Shown one piece after another: positions 1 to 7,863 of a DNA stretch of 48,794 bases. The DNA lies in NCBI GenBank assembly GCA_017397175.1, contig JAFQKA010000028.1, positions 1 to 48,794 on the forward strand, given 5' to 3'. The notes beneath the pieces were generated by a model. The model was not told where the DNA came from. It ran no database searches and worked only from the letters and a program-made list of their open reading frames with translations. The position numbers were made by a program, and so were the translations under genes. Position 1 is the first letter of the stretch; the number at the start of each line of letters is the position of its first letter. This DNA is from Clostridia bacterium (GTDB lineage Bacteria; Bacillota; Clostridia; Oscillospirales; CAG-272).

Positions 1-1348
1 CGGAAAGCTTTTCCTCCTCGCAGACAAACTTTTCAAAAGCAAGATTGATGATCTCATCTTCAAAAACAGTCAGAGATGCCTCTCCCGTGAATCCGCTCTT
101 ATCCTCTGTTCCCTTTCCGACAAATTTTACATCTCCTTCAAATTCCTGATGAATCGAATATTCAAAGGCTTTGTCGCGGCCATTCTTTACGGTAGCGGCC
201 GTGATCTTAACACCGTTGACTTCAACCGTTCTGCCAACCACATCGTCGGAGGATACGTACATCGTATATACTATGGTGTTGTCACCAAAGACCGTATCCT
301 CCTCGGTGAGGGATTCTATTCCGCTGTCGCAGAAAACCTCGATCTCGGAGATGACCTCTTCTCTTGTAAGACCGTCATAATAGTTCTCTACAAGATCACC
401 CGCAAAGTCCTTGATATTCTCGGATTTTTTAAGTTTTTCCAGGAATGCTACGACCATTTTGGCAGCAGTCTCCTCGTCGATTGTAAGAGTATAGACCGTA
501 CAATTCTGTGAAACTCCGTCGATGGTAAGAGCCTCTTTTGTTTCAACCGCTTCACCGGCTTCACCGTAAGCCGCGTCGATAAGTGCAAGAGCTTCATTTA
601 TGACCTTATCGCTGATTTTTAAAGAGGACATATTTCCCATAAGAGAGGACAAGGACGCCTTGCTGTCCTCGGGCATAAACATACCCATATCAAGTTCAAG
701 TGCTCCGTCCACAAGACCGGGAGCCGTTATGTAAAGCTTGTCGTTTTCAATATCGGCGGTCACATCAAGAGTGATGATCTCGGTATCACTCATGGAAATA
801 TCTATCTTGCAACCGTATTTGTCCTTCTTTGAGGCTACGTCAAAGCCGATCTCGGCAGAATCAATATCACCTATGTATGAGCCGAGCTGACCTGCAAGAT
901 AATCGGAAAGCTTTATTCCAATACTTCCGTTATATTTTGCATCCTCGCCTACCGAACCGACAGAGGACGAAAAAGCCTCAAGACCATCCTCTATAACGTC
1001 GCGGTCGTGCATAGCCATGATATCGCGATCGCTCATGAGACTGCGCTTTATCATAGGAACGCAGATCACGGCAACGATCGCCAGAATGACTATCGCTGCG
1101 ATCACAGCCGCCAAAATAACGGGCTTCTTGTTCTTTTTGGGTGATCTTTTCTCTGCAAACATTGCAGGATTATACTGTGCATTGTTTACACCTGCATAAG
1201 GCTGCCGATTTACGGGAGGCTGATTTACATGGGTCTGATTTACCGTCTGTGCCTGACCTGCGCTATCCTCTTTGAAAGACGGTGTTCCGCAGTTTCCGCA
1301 AAAGAGCTGCCCGTCTGCCAACTGTGCGCCGCATTTTTTACAAAACAT
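1..1348 (-). CDS. Zinc-ribbon membrane-anchored protein of unknown function (partial, C-terminus outside window)
   Basis: Open on the minus strand for 449 codons and running off the left edge, so the C-terminus is missing. The start ATG (1346-1348) follows an AAGGAG site. Residues 1-22 form a zinc ribbon (MFCKKCGAQ then FCGNCG, two CxxC pairs). A Gln/Asn/Pro-rich linker follows, then a basic stretch (KRSPKKNKK) and one strongly hydrophobic segment (about residues 73-93). The remainder is an extracytoplasmic-looking domain rich in Asp, Glu, Ser and Thr. This architecture (cytoplasmic zinc ribbon, one membrane helix, large exported domain) is common among uncharacterised Firmicutes proteins. 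The biochemical role is unknown. It has its own consensus promoter and is divergent from the T-box gene. Confidence 0.85.
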   Translation of the reverse strand, partial: MFCKKCGAQLADGQLFCGNCGTPSFKEDSAGQAQTVNQTHVNQPPVNRQPYAGVNNAQYNPAMFAEKRSPKKNKKPVILAAVIAAIVILAIVAVICVPMIKRSLMSDRDIMAMHDRDVIEDGLEAFSSSVGSVGEDAKYNGSIGIKLSDYLAGQLGSYIGDIDSAEIGFDVASKKDKYGCKIDISMSDTEIITLDVTADIENDKLYITAPGLVDGALELDMGMFMPEDSKASLSSLMGNMSSLKISDKVINEALALIDAAYGEAGEAVETKEALTIDGVSQNCTVYTLTIDEETAAKMVVAFLEKLKKSENIKDFAGDLVENYYDGLTREEVISEIEVFCDSGIESLTEEDTVFGDNTIVYTMYVSSDDVVGRTVEVNGVKITAATVKNGRDKAFEYSIHQEFEGDVKFVGKGTEDKSGFTGEASLTVFEDEIINLAFEKFVCEEEKLS

Positions 1349-1413
1349 AATATTCTCCTTTTGAAGTTATTATAAAGTGACGTTCCCGCTGTTTGTCGGG
1401 TCACCTTTGCTTA

Positions 1414-1442
1414 ATTATATCATTTAATATACAATATGTCAA
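1414..1442 (-). promoter_or_regulatory. Sigma-A promoter of the zinc-ribbon protein gene
   Basis: On the minus strand, TTGACA (1437-1442) and TATAAT (1414-1419) are 17 nt apart, a perfect consensus. The leader to the start codon is about 60 nt. Confidence 0.85.
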
Positions 1443-1533
1443 CAAAAACATACGCAAAACGTGCATAAATGGAGACATCTTTGAATGAAACAAATCTTTA
1501 TGCAGTTTTTTTGAAAAAATTTCATTTTCCCTA

Positions 1534-1562
1534 TTGACAAACCGATTTCTCGGTGGTATAAT
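1534..1562 (+). promoter_or_regulatory. Sigma-A promoter of the T-box leader
   Basis: TTGACA (1534-1539), a 17-nt spacer and TATAAT (1557-1562) lie just upstream of the T-box. Transcription should start near 1569. Confidence 0.9.
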
Positions 1563-1568
1563 GCGTAG

Positions 1569-1866
1569 CATAACAGAATATGTGGTAAAACAGCAATGAC
1601 GAAGACGGTCTGTTTCGACACGTTCACAGAGAGCCGATGGCAGGTGAAAATCGGTACGGAGAGAAACGTTTGACCTATCACTTCCGAGCCGGAGCCCGAA
1701 AGGTATTATTTATTGCCGAGTAGACGTTCCCGTCCAGTGCAACGTGACTGCACAAGGCTTGTTAGAGCCGTAAAGAGGCACATTTTAAGTGCAATTTGAG
1801 TGGTACCGCGGATAAGTAGTTATTCGTCTCAAGCAAGGTTCGAAGAACCGGGCTTGAGATTTTTTG
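1569..1866 (+). promoter_or_regulatory. T-box leader, specifier read as AUC (isoleucine)
   Basis: A T-box senses uncharged tRNA and controls a terminator. The distal Stem I motif AGAGAGCCGATGG...GGTGAAAATCGG is at 1628-1653. The Stem I strands GGTC and GACC close the specifier loop from above, and GAAG and CTTC from below. The 3' loop strand is TATCA, so the codon followed by the conserved A is ATC (1677-1679), Ile. Stem III is GCAC/GTGC near 1778-1792. The T-box core is GAGTGGTACCGCGG (1798-1811). The bulge TGGT (1801-1804) would pair with ACCA, which fits a tRNA with discriminator A, as in tRNA-Ile. The antiterminator is TTGAG/CTCAA plus CGGATAA/TTATTCG. The CTCAA arm is shared with the terminator. 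T-box identity is firm; the specifier is a manual fold. Confidence 0.93.
1827..1866 (+). terminator. T-box-controlled intrinsic terminator
   Basis: The stem TCTCAAGC (1827-1834) pairs with GCTTGAGA (1852-1859), with an inner GGTTC/GAACC helix, followed by a T run. Its 5' arm CTCAA is also the 3' arm of the antiterminator, so the two folds exclude each other. Confidence 0.9.
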
Positions 1867-1917
1867 CTTTTTACTGACATTTTCCGAAAAAAGTTTATCC
1901 ACAAGGAGGAAAACAAA

Positions 1918-4197
1918 ATGGACACACAATTAAAAGACGTTGCCGCCAGAATCAGGGAGTTGAGAACTATCGCAGGTCTTACTGAGGCGGAAATGGCAGA
2001 AAAAACCGAGGTCACCGAAGAAAGATATAAGGTGCTCGAGCAAGGCGAAACAGACTTTGGCTTTACCTTTATTTACAAATGCGCTCACGTTTTTGGCGTT
2101 GAGATCAAGGATCTCCTTGAGGGCCGAAGCCCCAAGCTCTCCCTCTACAACGTAACCAGAAGCGGAGAGGGTCTTCCCATCGCACGTAAGTCGGGCTTCT
2201 ACTATTACGACTTAGCCCCCTCCTTCCGCAACAAGATCGGCGAGCCTTTCTTTGTAAAGATCCCCGCGAGCGGTGAGGATATGCACTTTGCAACTCACGA
2301 GGGTCAGGAGATCGACATCGTTGTGAAAGGAACCCTGCTCTTCCAGATCCAGGACCGCACCGAGGTGCTCAACCCCGGTGACACTATTTACTACAACAGC
2401 GGCGAGCCTCACGCAATGCGCGCTCTGGGCGGTGAGGACTGCGAGATCTACGCCGTGGTTCTCCGTCCAAACGCGGCAAAAGCAAGCGAAACGGGCAAAT
2501 ATGCCGATCTTCCCGACTTTATCCGTCAGCATCACATGGAAAACACCGTTGCAGACAACTTTATCGAAACAAAGGTTGACGAAAATGGAGTTCTTCAGTC
2601 TATTTCCTTTAAAAACGAGGACAAATTCAATTTTGCTTTCGACTGTGTTGACGCTATCGCAGAAAAGACTCCCGACAAGAGAGCTATGCTCTGGGTATCA
2701 AATGAGAAGGAGGAGCACACCTTCACCTTTGGAGACATGAAGAAGTACTCCGCCATGACCGCAAATTATCTTGAATCCTTGGGAATCAAGAAGGGCGACA
2801 GAGTTATGCTGGTATTGAAGCGTCACTATCAGTTCTGGTTCACTATCCTTGCGCTTCACAAGATCGGCGCTATCGTAATTCCCGCCACAAATCAGCTTGT
2901 CGAGCACGATTTTGAATACCGCTTCAAGGCCGCAGGTGTAAAGGCTGTGGTCTGCACCGCTGACGGCGACGTTGCAATGCACGCGGAAAACGCCGCCAAG
3001 GAATTCCCCGATATGGTCAAGGTCATCGTTGGTGCAAAGCGTGTCGGCTGGCATGATTTCAACAGTGAGATGGCTCTCTGCTCCGACGTATACGAGCGCC
3101 GTCCCGACACCCCCTGCGGAAGTGACCCCATGCTTATGCTCTTCACCTCGGGTACGACAGGCTACCCCAGCATAGCGGCTCACTCCTACACCTATCCTCT
3201 CGGTCATTATCCTACTGCAAAATACTGGCACAACGTAAACCCGAGCGGTCTCCATTTCACCATCTCGGACACAGGCTGGGGCAAGGCTCTTTGGGGCAAG
3301 CTCTACGGCCAGTGGCTCTGCGAGGCGGGCGTATTTACATATGACTTTGACCGCTTCCACCCCGAGGACATTCTCCCCATGTTCGCAAAATACAACATCA
3401 CCACATTCTGCGCTCCTCCCACAATGTACCGCTTCTTTATAAAGGAAGATCTTTCAAAGTACGATCTTTCCTCTATCCAATACGCAACAACCGCGGGCGA
3501 GGCGCTGAACCCCGAGGTGTTCCATCAGTTTAAAAAGGCCACGGGACTTACCATCATGGAAAGCTTCGGTCAGACGGAGACGACCATGGCCATCTCCAAT
3601 CTTGTGGGAACGACCCCCAAGATCGGATCTATGGGTAAGGCAAGTCCTCTCTACTATATCCGTATTCTTGACGTTGACGGAAACGAGCTGAGCGCAGGTG
3701 AAACGGGCGAGATCTGCATAAAGATCCCCGAGGGCAAAGCGCCCTGCGGCCTTTTCCTCGGCTACTACAACAACCAAGAAAAGACCGACTCCGTATGGCA
3801 TGACGGCTACTATCACACAGGCGACCAGGCGACCATGGACGAGGACGGCTACCTTTGGTACGTTGGACGTATCGACGACGTTATCAAGTCCTCGGGATAC
3901 CGTATCGGCCCGTTTGAGATCGAAAGCGTTATCATGGAGCTTCCTTACGTGCTTGAGTGCGCTATCACGGGTGTTCCCGACCCTGTAAGAGGTCAGGCGG
4001 TAAAGGCGACCATCGTGCTCACAAAGGGCACTGTCCCCTCTGACGAGCTTGTCAAGGAGGTCCAGAACTACGTAAAGACCCACACCGCGCCCTACAAGTA
4101 CCCCAGAATCGTTGAATTTGTTGATGAACTGCCCAAGACCATCAGCGGCAAGATCAGACGAGTTCAGATCAGAGAAACTGACAAAAACAAGGCTTAA
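1918..4197 (+). CDS. XRE-cupin-AMP-binding acyl-CoA ligase fusion
   Basis: 759 residues from an ATG placed 7 nt after AAGGAGG. Three parts are visible. Residues 5-70 are an XRE-type helix-turn-helix. Residues about 110-190 are a cupin (HEGQEIDIVVKG then NPGDTIYYNSGEPHA). From about 235 it is an ANL-superfamily AMP-forming ligase, with P-loop LFTSGTTGYPS, the motif TGDQATMDEDGYLWYVGR and the C-terminal catalytic lysine in KTISGKIRR. The ligase part resembles medium-chain or aryl acyl-CoA synthetases: acid + ATP + CoA gives acyl-CoA + AMP + PPi. The T-box suggests a link to isoleucine. Inference: it may activate 2-methylbutyrate for isoleucine synthesis by reductive carboxylation. The HTH and cupin may sense the acid or tune the enzyme; the acid itself cannot be read from sequence. 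Confidence 0.9.
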   Translation: MDTQLKDVAARIRELRTIAGLTEAEMAEKTEVTEERYKVLEQGETDFGFTFIYKCAHVFGVEIKDLLEGRSPKLSLYNVTRSGEGLPIARKSGFYYYDLAPSFRNKIGEPFFVKIPASGEDMHFATHEGQEIDIVVKGTLLFQIQDRTEVLNPGDTIYYNSGEPHAMRALGGEDCEIYAVVLRPNAAKASETGKYADLPDFIRQHHMENTVADNFIETKVDENGVLQSISFKNEDKFNFAFDCVDAIAEKTPDKRAMLWVSNEKEEHTFTFGDMKKYSAMTANYLESLGIKKGDRVMLVLKRHYQFWFTILALHKIGAIVIPATNQLVEHDFEYRFKAAGVKAVVCTADGDVAMHAENAAKEFPDMVKVIVGAKRVGWHDFNSEMALCSDVYERRPDTPCGSDPMLMLFTSGTTGYPSIAAHSYTYPLGHYPTAKYWHNVNPSGLHFTISDTGWGKALWGKLYGQWLCEAGVFTYDFDRFHPEDILPMFAKYNITTFCAPPTMYRFFIKEDLSKYDLSSIQYATTAGEALNPEVFHQFKKATGLTIMESFGQTETTMAISNLVGTTPKIGSMGKASPLYYIRILDVDGNELSAGETGEICIKIPEGKAPCGLFLGYYNNQEKTDSVWHDGYYHTGDQATMDEDGYLWYVGRIDDVIKSSGYRIGPFEIESVIMELPYVLECAITGVPDPVRGQAVKATIVLTKGTVPSDELVKEVQNYVKTHTAPYKYPRIVEFVDELPKTISGKIRRVQIRETDKNKA

Positions 4198-4200
4198 AAT

Positions 4201-4235
4201 AAAAAACAGCACCGAAACGGTGCTGTTTTTTATTT
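4201..4235. terminator. Bidirectional terminator between convergent genes
   Basis: AACAGCACCG and CGGTGCTGTT with an AAA loop, flanked by A runs on the left and T runs on the right. It serves the ligase gene on the plus strand and the DUF89 gene on the minus strand, whose last codons overlap its T tract. Confidence 0.9.
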
Positions 4236-5090
4236 TTTCTTACAAACCATTTTCATCTCGGCGGTGCCAACGTCCTGTGCAATGGCGGCACATTTTGCCA
4301 TTAGCAGAAAATAGATGTTGCCGTCAGCCTCGTTTAAGCTCTCGTAATTTGCCTGTCCCTTTGAGATCACCAGATCAGCGTTTTCAAAAATCCTGCGAAA
4401 GGCTTTGGAAGTGCGATGAAGCACCGTTCCCGGGCAGTTGTCGCCATGGTCTATGACGGTGGCGTATTCCTGTATTCCAAGGGCGATGGCGTCCTCTTTG
4501 ACAGAGTCGTTAAGAGTTGGTGCGCCCTTTGTTACAAAGTATATCTGCGCATCGGGATTTAACGCTTTTATTCTTTTGAGCAAAAGTTTATCGAGAACGA
4601 TCTCTCCGCAATTATCACCGATATAAACGATGTTTTTTGCTTTTATCAGGTCTTTTTTGAGTAGCGCGGTGTGATCTATTGCAAGCGATTCTCCTCCAAA
4701 GCGGGAAAAATAAGCATTTACTGCTTCGGCTGACAAAGCGTACCCGGGACTGAAGTCGATCACATTGCCGATAATGGCATATTTGACAGCCTCGGCAAAT
4801 GGGTCGGAAGATCGTTCGATCTGCCTTTCAAGATCTTCGCTCTGCTCTGCCAGAAGATCATTGTAAAAATCTCTTGTTGTCTTATATGGGTCTGAGTTGC
4901 CGGATTCGCCTGTGACTATGGCAAAGATCTCGCCAACAAGCTCGGGGGTCATCGTATTTTCAAGATCGGTGCGGCTGATATACTCAAAAACCTTTTTCAG
5001 CACCGCGCTCTCATCACTCTGTGGCACGGCATCAACAAATTTTACCGCTTGACCCACAATACAGGGCAAGCATTTTTTATGTACCTTCAT
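4230..5090 (-). CDS. DUF89/ARMT1-family damage-control phosphatase-like protein
   Basis: 286 residues, ATG preceded by AAGGAG. The N-terminal KKCLPCIVGQA is the CxxC start typical of the archaeal/clostridial DUF89 subgroup. Core motifs follow: YIGDNCGEIVLDKLL (metal-binding Asp/Asn), VTKGAPTLND and ISKGQANYESL. Members of this metal-dependent family hydrolyse damaged or surplus phosphometabolites; the substrate here is unknown. It is the last gene of the minus-strand redox operon, 37 nt after the EamA transporter gene. A house-cleaning role for a sugar phosphate made by the operon would fit, but this is inference. Confidence 0.85.
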   Translation of the reverse strand: MKVHKKCLPCIVGQAVKFVDAVPQSDESAVLKKVFEYISRTDLENTMTPELVGEIFAIVTGESGNSDPYKTTRDFYNDLLAEQSEDLERQIERSSDPFAEAVKYAIIGNVIDFSPGYALSAEAVNAYFSRFGGESLAIDHTALLKKDLIKAKNIVYIGDNCGEIVLDKLLLKRIKALNPDAQIYFVTKGAPTLNDSVKEDAIALGIQEYATVIDHGDNCPGTVLHRTSKAFRRIFENADLVISKGQANYESLNEADGNIYFLLMAKCAAIAQDVGTAEMKMVCKKK

Positions 5091-5127
5091 TCTCTGACTC
5101 CTTTTTGAGGACTTTAGAGCTATTGTA

Positions 5128-6027
5128 TCACTTTTTCAGTGTTTTTTCAAGTCCAGAGCTGAGTTCAGACAGAAGAATACCAAAACAAATGAGCAAAAAT
5201 CCCACAAGATACTGAATTTTTAACACATTTTCACCTATAACAATCGCGCTGAAGATACATGCGAACACAGGCTCGGCAAATTTGATAATAAAAAGCTTTG
5301 AAAGCTCGCCCTTTTTTACCGCGCCGAACCAAAGGCAATAGCTGATCACCGATGCAATACAGATAAGTGCGAAAATATATGATTTTTCAAAAGAAATTCT
5401 GACTTTGCCGCCCAGCGCAAAGCCGATCGCAAGAAGAAGTGCGCCGCCGAAAAGCTGAGAAACGCCCGTCATTGTAACCGGCGGAACTTTTTTTAGCGCG
5501 TTTTTGCCTGCAACGTTTGAAAAAACCGTGCAAAAGGAGGCACAGACAACGAGAAATTCGCCCAAACCAAAGGAAAATCCCGTTTTATTCCAGTTTACCG
5601 CGGCAATACCAAGGAAACCAAGCGCCGCTCCAAGCAGCTTTTGCCACGTGGGTCTGTCTTCGCGGAAGAAAACAAAGGAAAAGCAAACGTAAAAAAGCGC
5701 TCCCACCTGCTTTATAAGTGCAGTTTTTGAGCTATCGCAAAGCGTCAATGCCGAATAAGTGAAGCCATAGTGAAGAACAACGGCAAAAAGTCCGGACAAA
5801 AGCGTAGGCCAAATCGAATGTTTTACCTCCTTATACGAGGAGCGGTCACGAGCAAGAGCAAACAAACATATTACGGCGCCGCAAACGGCAAAGCGAAGTC
5901 CCGCAAAAAGAAGAATATCACCCAAGGACTTAACGCCGTAAGTATTCATTCCCAGCTTTACTAAAGGAAACAGAGAACCCCACAAAAGCATTACGAAAAG
6001 GGGTGCAACAAGATTTTTAGCCTTCAT
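5128..6027 (-). CDS. EamA/DMT-superfamily transporter
   Basis: 299 residues in about ten hydrophobic segments arranged as two EamA repeats, the usual size for the drug/metabolite transporter family. The second repeat contains the typical PVFACIFSAIVIGE loop, matching the first-repeat region ALIKQVGALFYVCFSFVFFRED. The start overlaps the end of the upstream quinone-reductase gene by 11 nt, so the two are coupled. Substrate unknown; efflux or uptake of an amino acid, sugar derivative or other small metabolite is typical. Confidence 0.9.
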   Translation of the reverse strand: MKAKNLVAPLFVMLLWGSLFPLVKLGMNTYGVKSLGDILLFAGLRFAVCGAVICLFALARDRSSYKEVKHSIWPTLLSGLFAVVLHYGFTYSALTLCDSSKTALIKQVGALFYVCFSFVFFREDRPTWQKLLGAALGFLGIAAVNWNKTGFSFGLGEFLVVCASFCTVFSNVAGKNALKKVPPVTMTGVSQLFGGALLLAIGFALGGKVRISFEKSYIFALICIASVISYCLWFGAVKKGELSKLFIIKFAEPVFACIFSAIVIGENVLKIQYLVGFLLICFGILLSELSSGLEKTLKK

Positions 6028-7000
6028 TTTTAACCCTCAGCACCACTTTTCCGATATTCTCACCACGCTCGAGGATTGCGTGAGCCTCCTCTGCTTGCTC
6101 TATGGGCAGAGTCTTATATACGGTGGGACGAAGCTCACCCGATTCTATCTTCGGCCATACACGGCTCACAAGCTCATCGAGAATACGGCTCTTTTCCTCA
6201 ACGGAACGCTTTCTAAGCATACTACCTTTAAGCTCGATGCCCTTTGTAAGAAGTGCTCTTAAAGGGATCTCGGTGCTTATTCCCGCAAGAGTTGAGATGA
6301 GCACCCAACGGCAGCCCTCGTTAACGTATGGAAACGCCTCGCCTATAGTCTCACCTGCAAGACAGTCGATGGCGACGTCGATGGGGTGACCGTTTTCCGA
6401 TTCGGCTTTGAAAACCTCTACCACCGACTGTGATGTTGAATCAATAACAACATCGGCGCCCAAATGAGCGATGTTCTTTTTTGTATCTTCCCCCAAAACC
6501 GAGGTGATAACGTATGCTCCAAAGGCTTTTGCCATGGGAATTCCCATACTTGCAAGTCCGCTCGCACCTGCGGGGAAAAAGAGTGTTTCTCCTTCGCTGT
6601 ATCTGCCTTCGATAAAAAGATTCAGATAACAGGTGGCGTATGCTTCGGGAAGCGTTGCCGCCTCCTCAAAGGAAAGTCCGTGGGGGATCGGCATGACCAT
6701 ACCCTCGTCTACCGCCACTCTTTGAGCATATCCACCGCCGCCAAGCAAAGCACACACGCGGTCGCCCGTCTTCCATTTTGTGACGTTTTTACCGGTCTCT
6801 GTGACCACTCCCGCCACCTCAAGACCCATCCAAGGGGGACAGCCTGCGGGAGATGGGTATTTTCCTGCTCTCTGGAGCAGGTCTGCGCGATTGAGAGCCG
6901 CGGCATATATTTCTATCAAAACCTGCGTGTCTGAAATCACAGGCTCATCTACCTCGCTCCACACGAGATTTTTATTTTCATCTACAAGTATTGCTTTCAT
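6017..7000 (-). CDS. NAD(P)H:quinone oxidoreductase-like MDR protein (PIG3/QOR type)
   Basis: 327 residues from an ATG after AAAGGAGG. The N-terminal GroES-like half has LNRADLLQRAGKYP and GLEVAGVV. The Rossmann half has FFPAGASGLASMGIPMAKAFGA. The catalytic-zinc cysteine and histidine of alcohol dehydrogenases are absent, as in the zinc-free quinone oxidoreductase branch (mammalian TP53I3/PIG3 is the closest pattern I recognise). It likely reduces quinones or enones with NADPH. It follows the SDR gene after an 88-nt gap and overlaps the transporter gene downstream. Confidence 0.88.
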   Translation of the reverse strand: MKAILVDENKNLVWSEVDEPVISDTQVLIEIYAAALNRADLLQRAGKYPSPAGCPPWMGLEVAGVVTETGKNVTKWKTGDRVCALLGGGGYAQRVAVDEGMVMPIPHGLSFEEAATLPEAYATCYLNLFIEGRYSEGETLFFPAGASGLASMGIPMAKAFGAYVITSVLGEDTKKNIAHLGADVVIDSTSQSVVEVFKAESENGHPIDVAIDCLAGETIGEAFPYVNEGCRWVLISTLAGISTEIPLRALLTKGIELKGSMLRKRSVEEKSRILDELVSRVWPKIESGELRPTVYKTLPIEQAEEAHAILERGENIGKVVLRVKNEG

Positions 7001-7088
7001 TTTAGTTTCCTCCTTTTAAAGTTCCCCGAGAGCCCTGTAAGCATCGGTCATAGTATAGTAGCCGCAACAGCATCGGACATCTGACAGT
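7001..7088 (-). other. Only sizeable gap inside the minus-strand redox operon
   Basis: No convincing gene or hairpin. On the minus strand a short frame runs through the gap and ends at a TAA 17 nt before the next ATG; its last codons read MTDAYRALGEL. The octamer CCGATGCT occurs twice. A decayed gene end is possible. The AAAGGAGG site for the next gene is at its downstream end. Confidence 0.4.
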
Positions 7089-7853
7089 TTAGTCGGTTCC
7101 TTTCATCGAAAGAGATCTTCCGCCGTCGCAGACATATGTTTGTCCTGTGATAAATCCTGCCTTGTCGGAGGCAAGGAATGCCACAAGCTCCGCAATATCG
7201 GCAGCAGTGCATTTTTTGCCGAGTACGTTTGTTTTCAGCGCACGGTCTGAGCTGTCACCCTCTTGGGGTCGCATGACTATACCGGGAGCTACGTCGTTGA
7301 CGGTAATATTATAGGGGCCAAGCTCCTTTGCAAGAGCTTTTGTCAGCGACATGACACCGCCCTTTGATGCGGCATAGTCGGCACAGCCGCGCAGTCCCAT
7401 AAGACCGACGGCAGAAGAAAAGTTAATGATTCTACCGCCTTTTCCCTGCTCTATCATAATTCTTGCCGCCGCACGGGATGCCCAGATGGCGCCGTAAAGG
7501 TTCACTTTCAGAACTCGATCGATAACGTAATCTTCTTGCTCAGTGAGAGGAAGATATTTCGCTTCCTTGCCCGCTATTCGCGCACTGCCACCCGCAACGT
7601 GGACCATTATGTCAAGACCACCAAGCTCCTGCGCGGCGCGTTTCACAGCGTCGTCTATGCTTTTTGAATCGGTGACGTCAGCCACGTATCCGCGCGCCTC
7701 GCCGCCCGACTCGTTTATTCTCGCAACCGCGGCGTTGACCGCCTCCTCGTTTATATCGCAGACGGCGATCTTCGCGCCGTCACGGGAAAGTGTCATAGCC
7801 ACCTCGCCGCCGATATATCCGCCTGCACCCGTTATAAATGCAACCTTTTTCAT
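7089..7853 (-). CDS. Short-chain dehydrogenase/reductase
   Basis: 254 residues from the ATG at 7851-7853; a longer frame upstream adds 22 residues that do not look like an SDR. Classical SDR marks: TGAGGYIGGEVA (NAD(P) binding), VHVAGGS (in place of NNAG), catalytic Ser in INFSSAVGL and YAASK (Tyr and Lys), then the typical ending FLASDKAGFITGQTYVCDGG. It oxidises or reduces a hydroxyl group, probably on a sugar, polyol or sugar acid given the Gfo/Idh and MDR neighbours. It starts 10 nt after the Gfo/Idh gene. Confidence 0.93.
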   Translation of the reverse strand: MKKVAFITGAGGYIGGEVAMTLSRDGAKIAVCDINEEAVNAAVARINESGGEARGYVADVTDSKSIDDAVKRAAQELGGLDIMVHVAGGSARIAGKEAKYLPLTEQEDYVIDRVLKVNLYGAIWASRAAARIMIEQGKGGRIINFSSAVGLMGLRGCADYAASKGGVMSLTKALAKELGPYNITVNDVAPGIVMRPQEGDSSDRALKTNVLGKKCTAADIAELVAFLASDKAGFITGQTYVCDGGRSLSMKGTD

Positions 7854-7863
7854 ATATCTTCTC

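Noticed and set aside
2698..3360. Long minus-strand frame of 220 codons inside the ligase gene
   Set aside because: It is antisense to a well-conserved gene, has no ribosome binding site and its product has no family features.
3454..4212. 252-codon minus-strand frame over the end of the ligase gene
   Set aside because: Shadow of the ligase reading frame; it would start in the terminator region.
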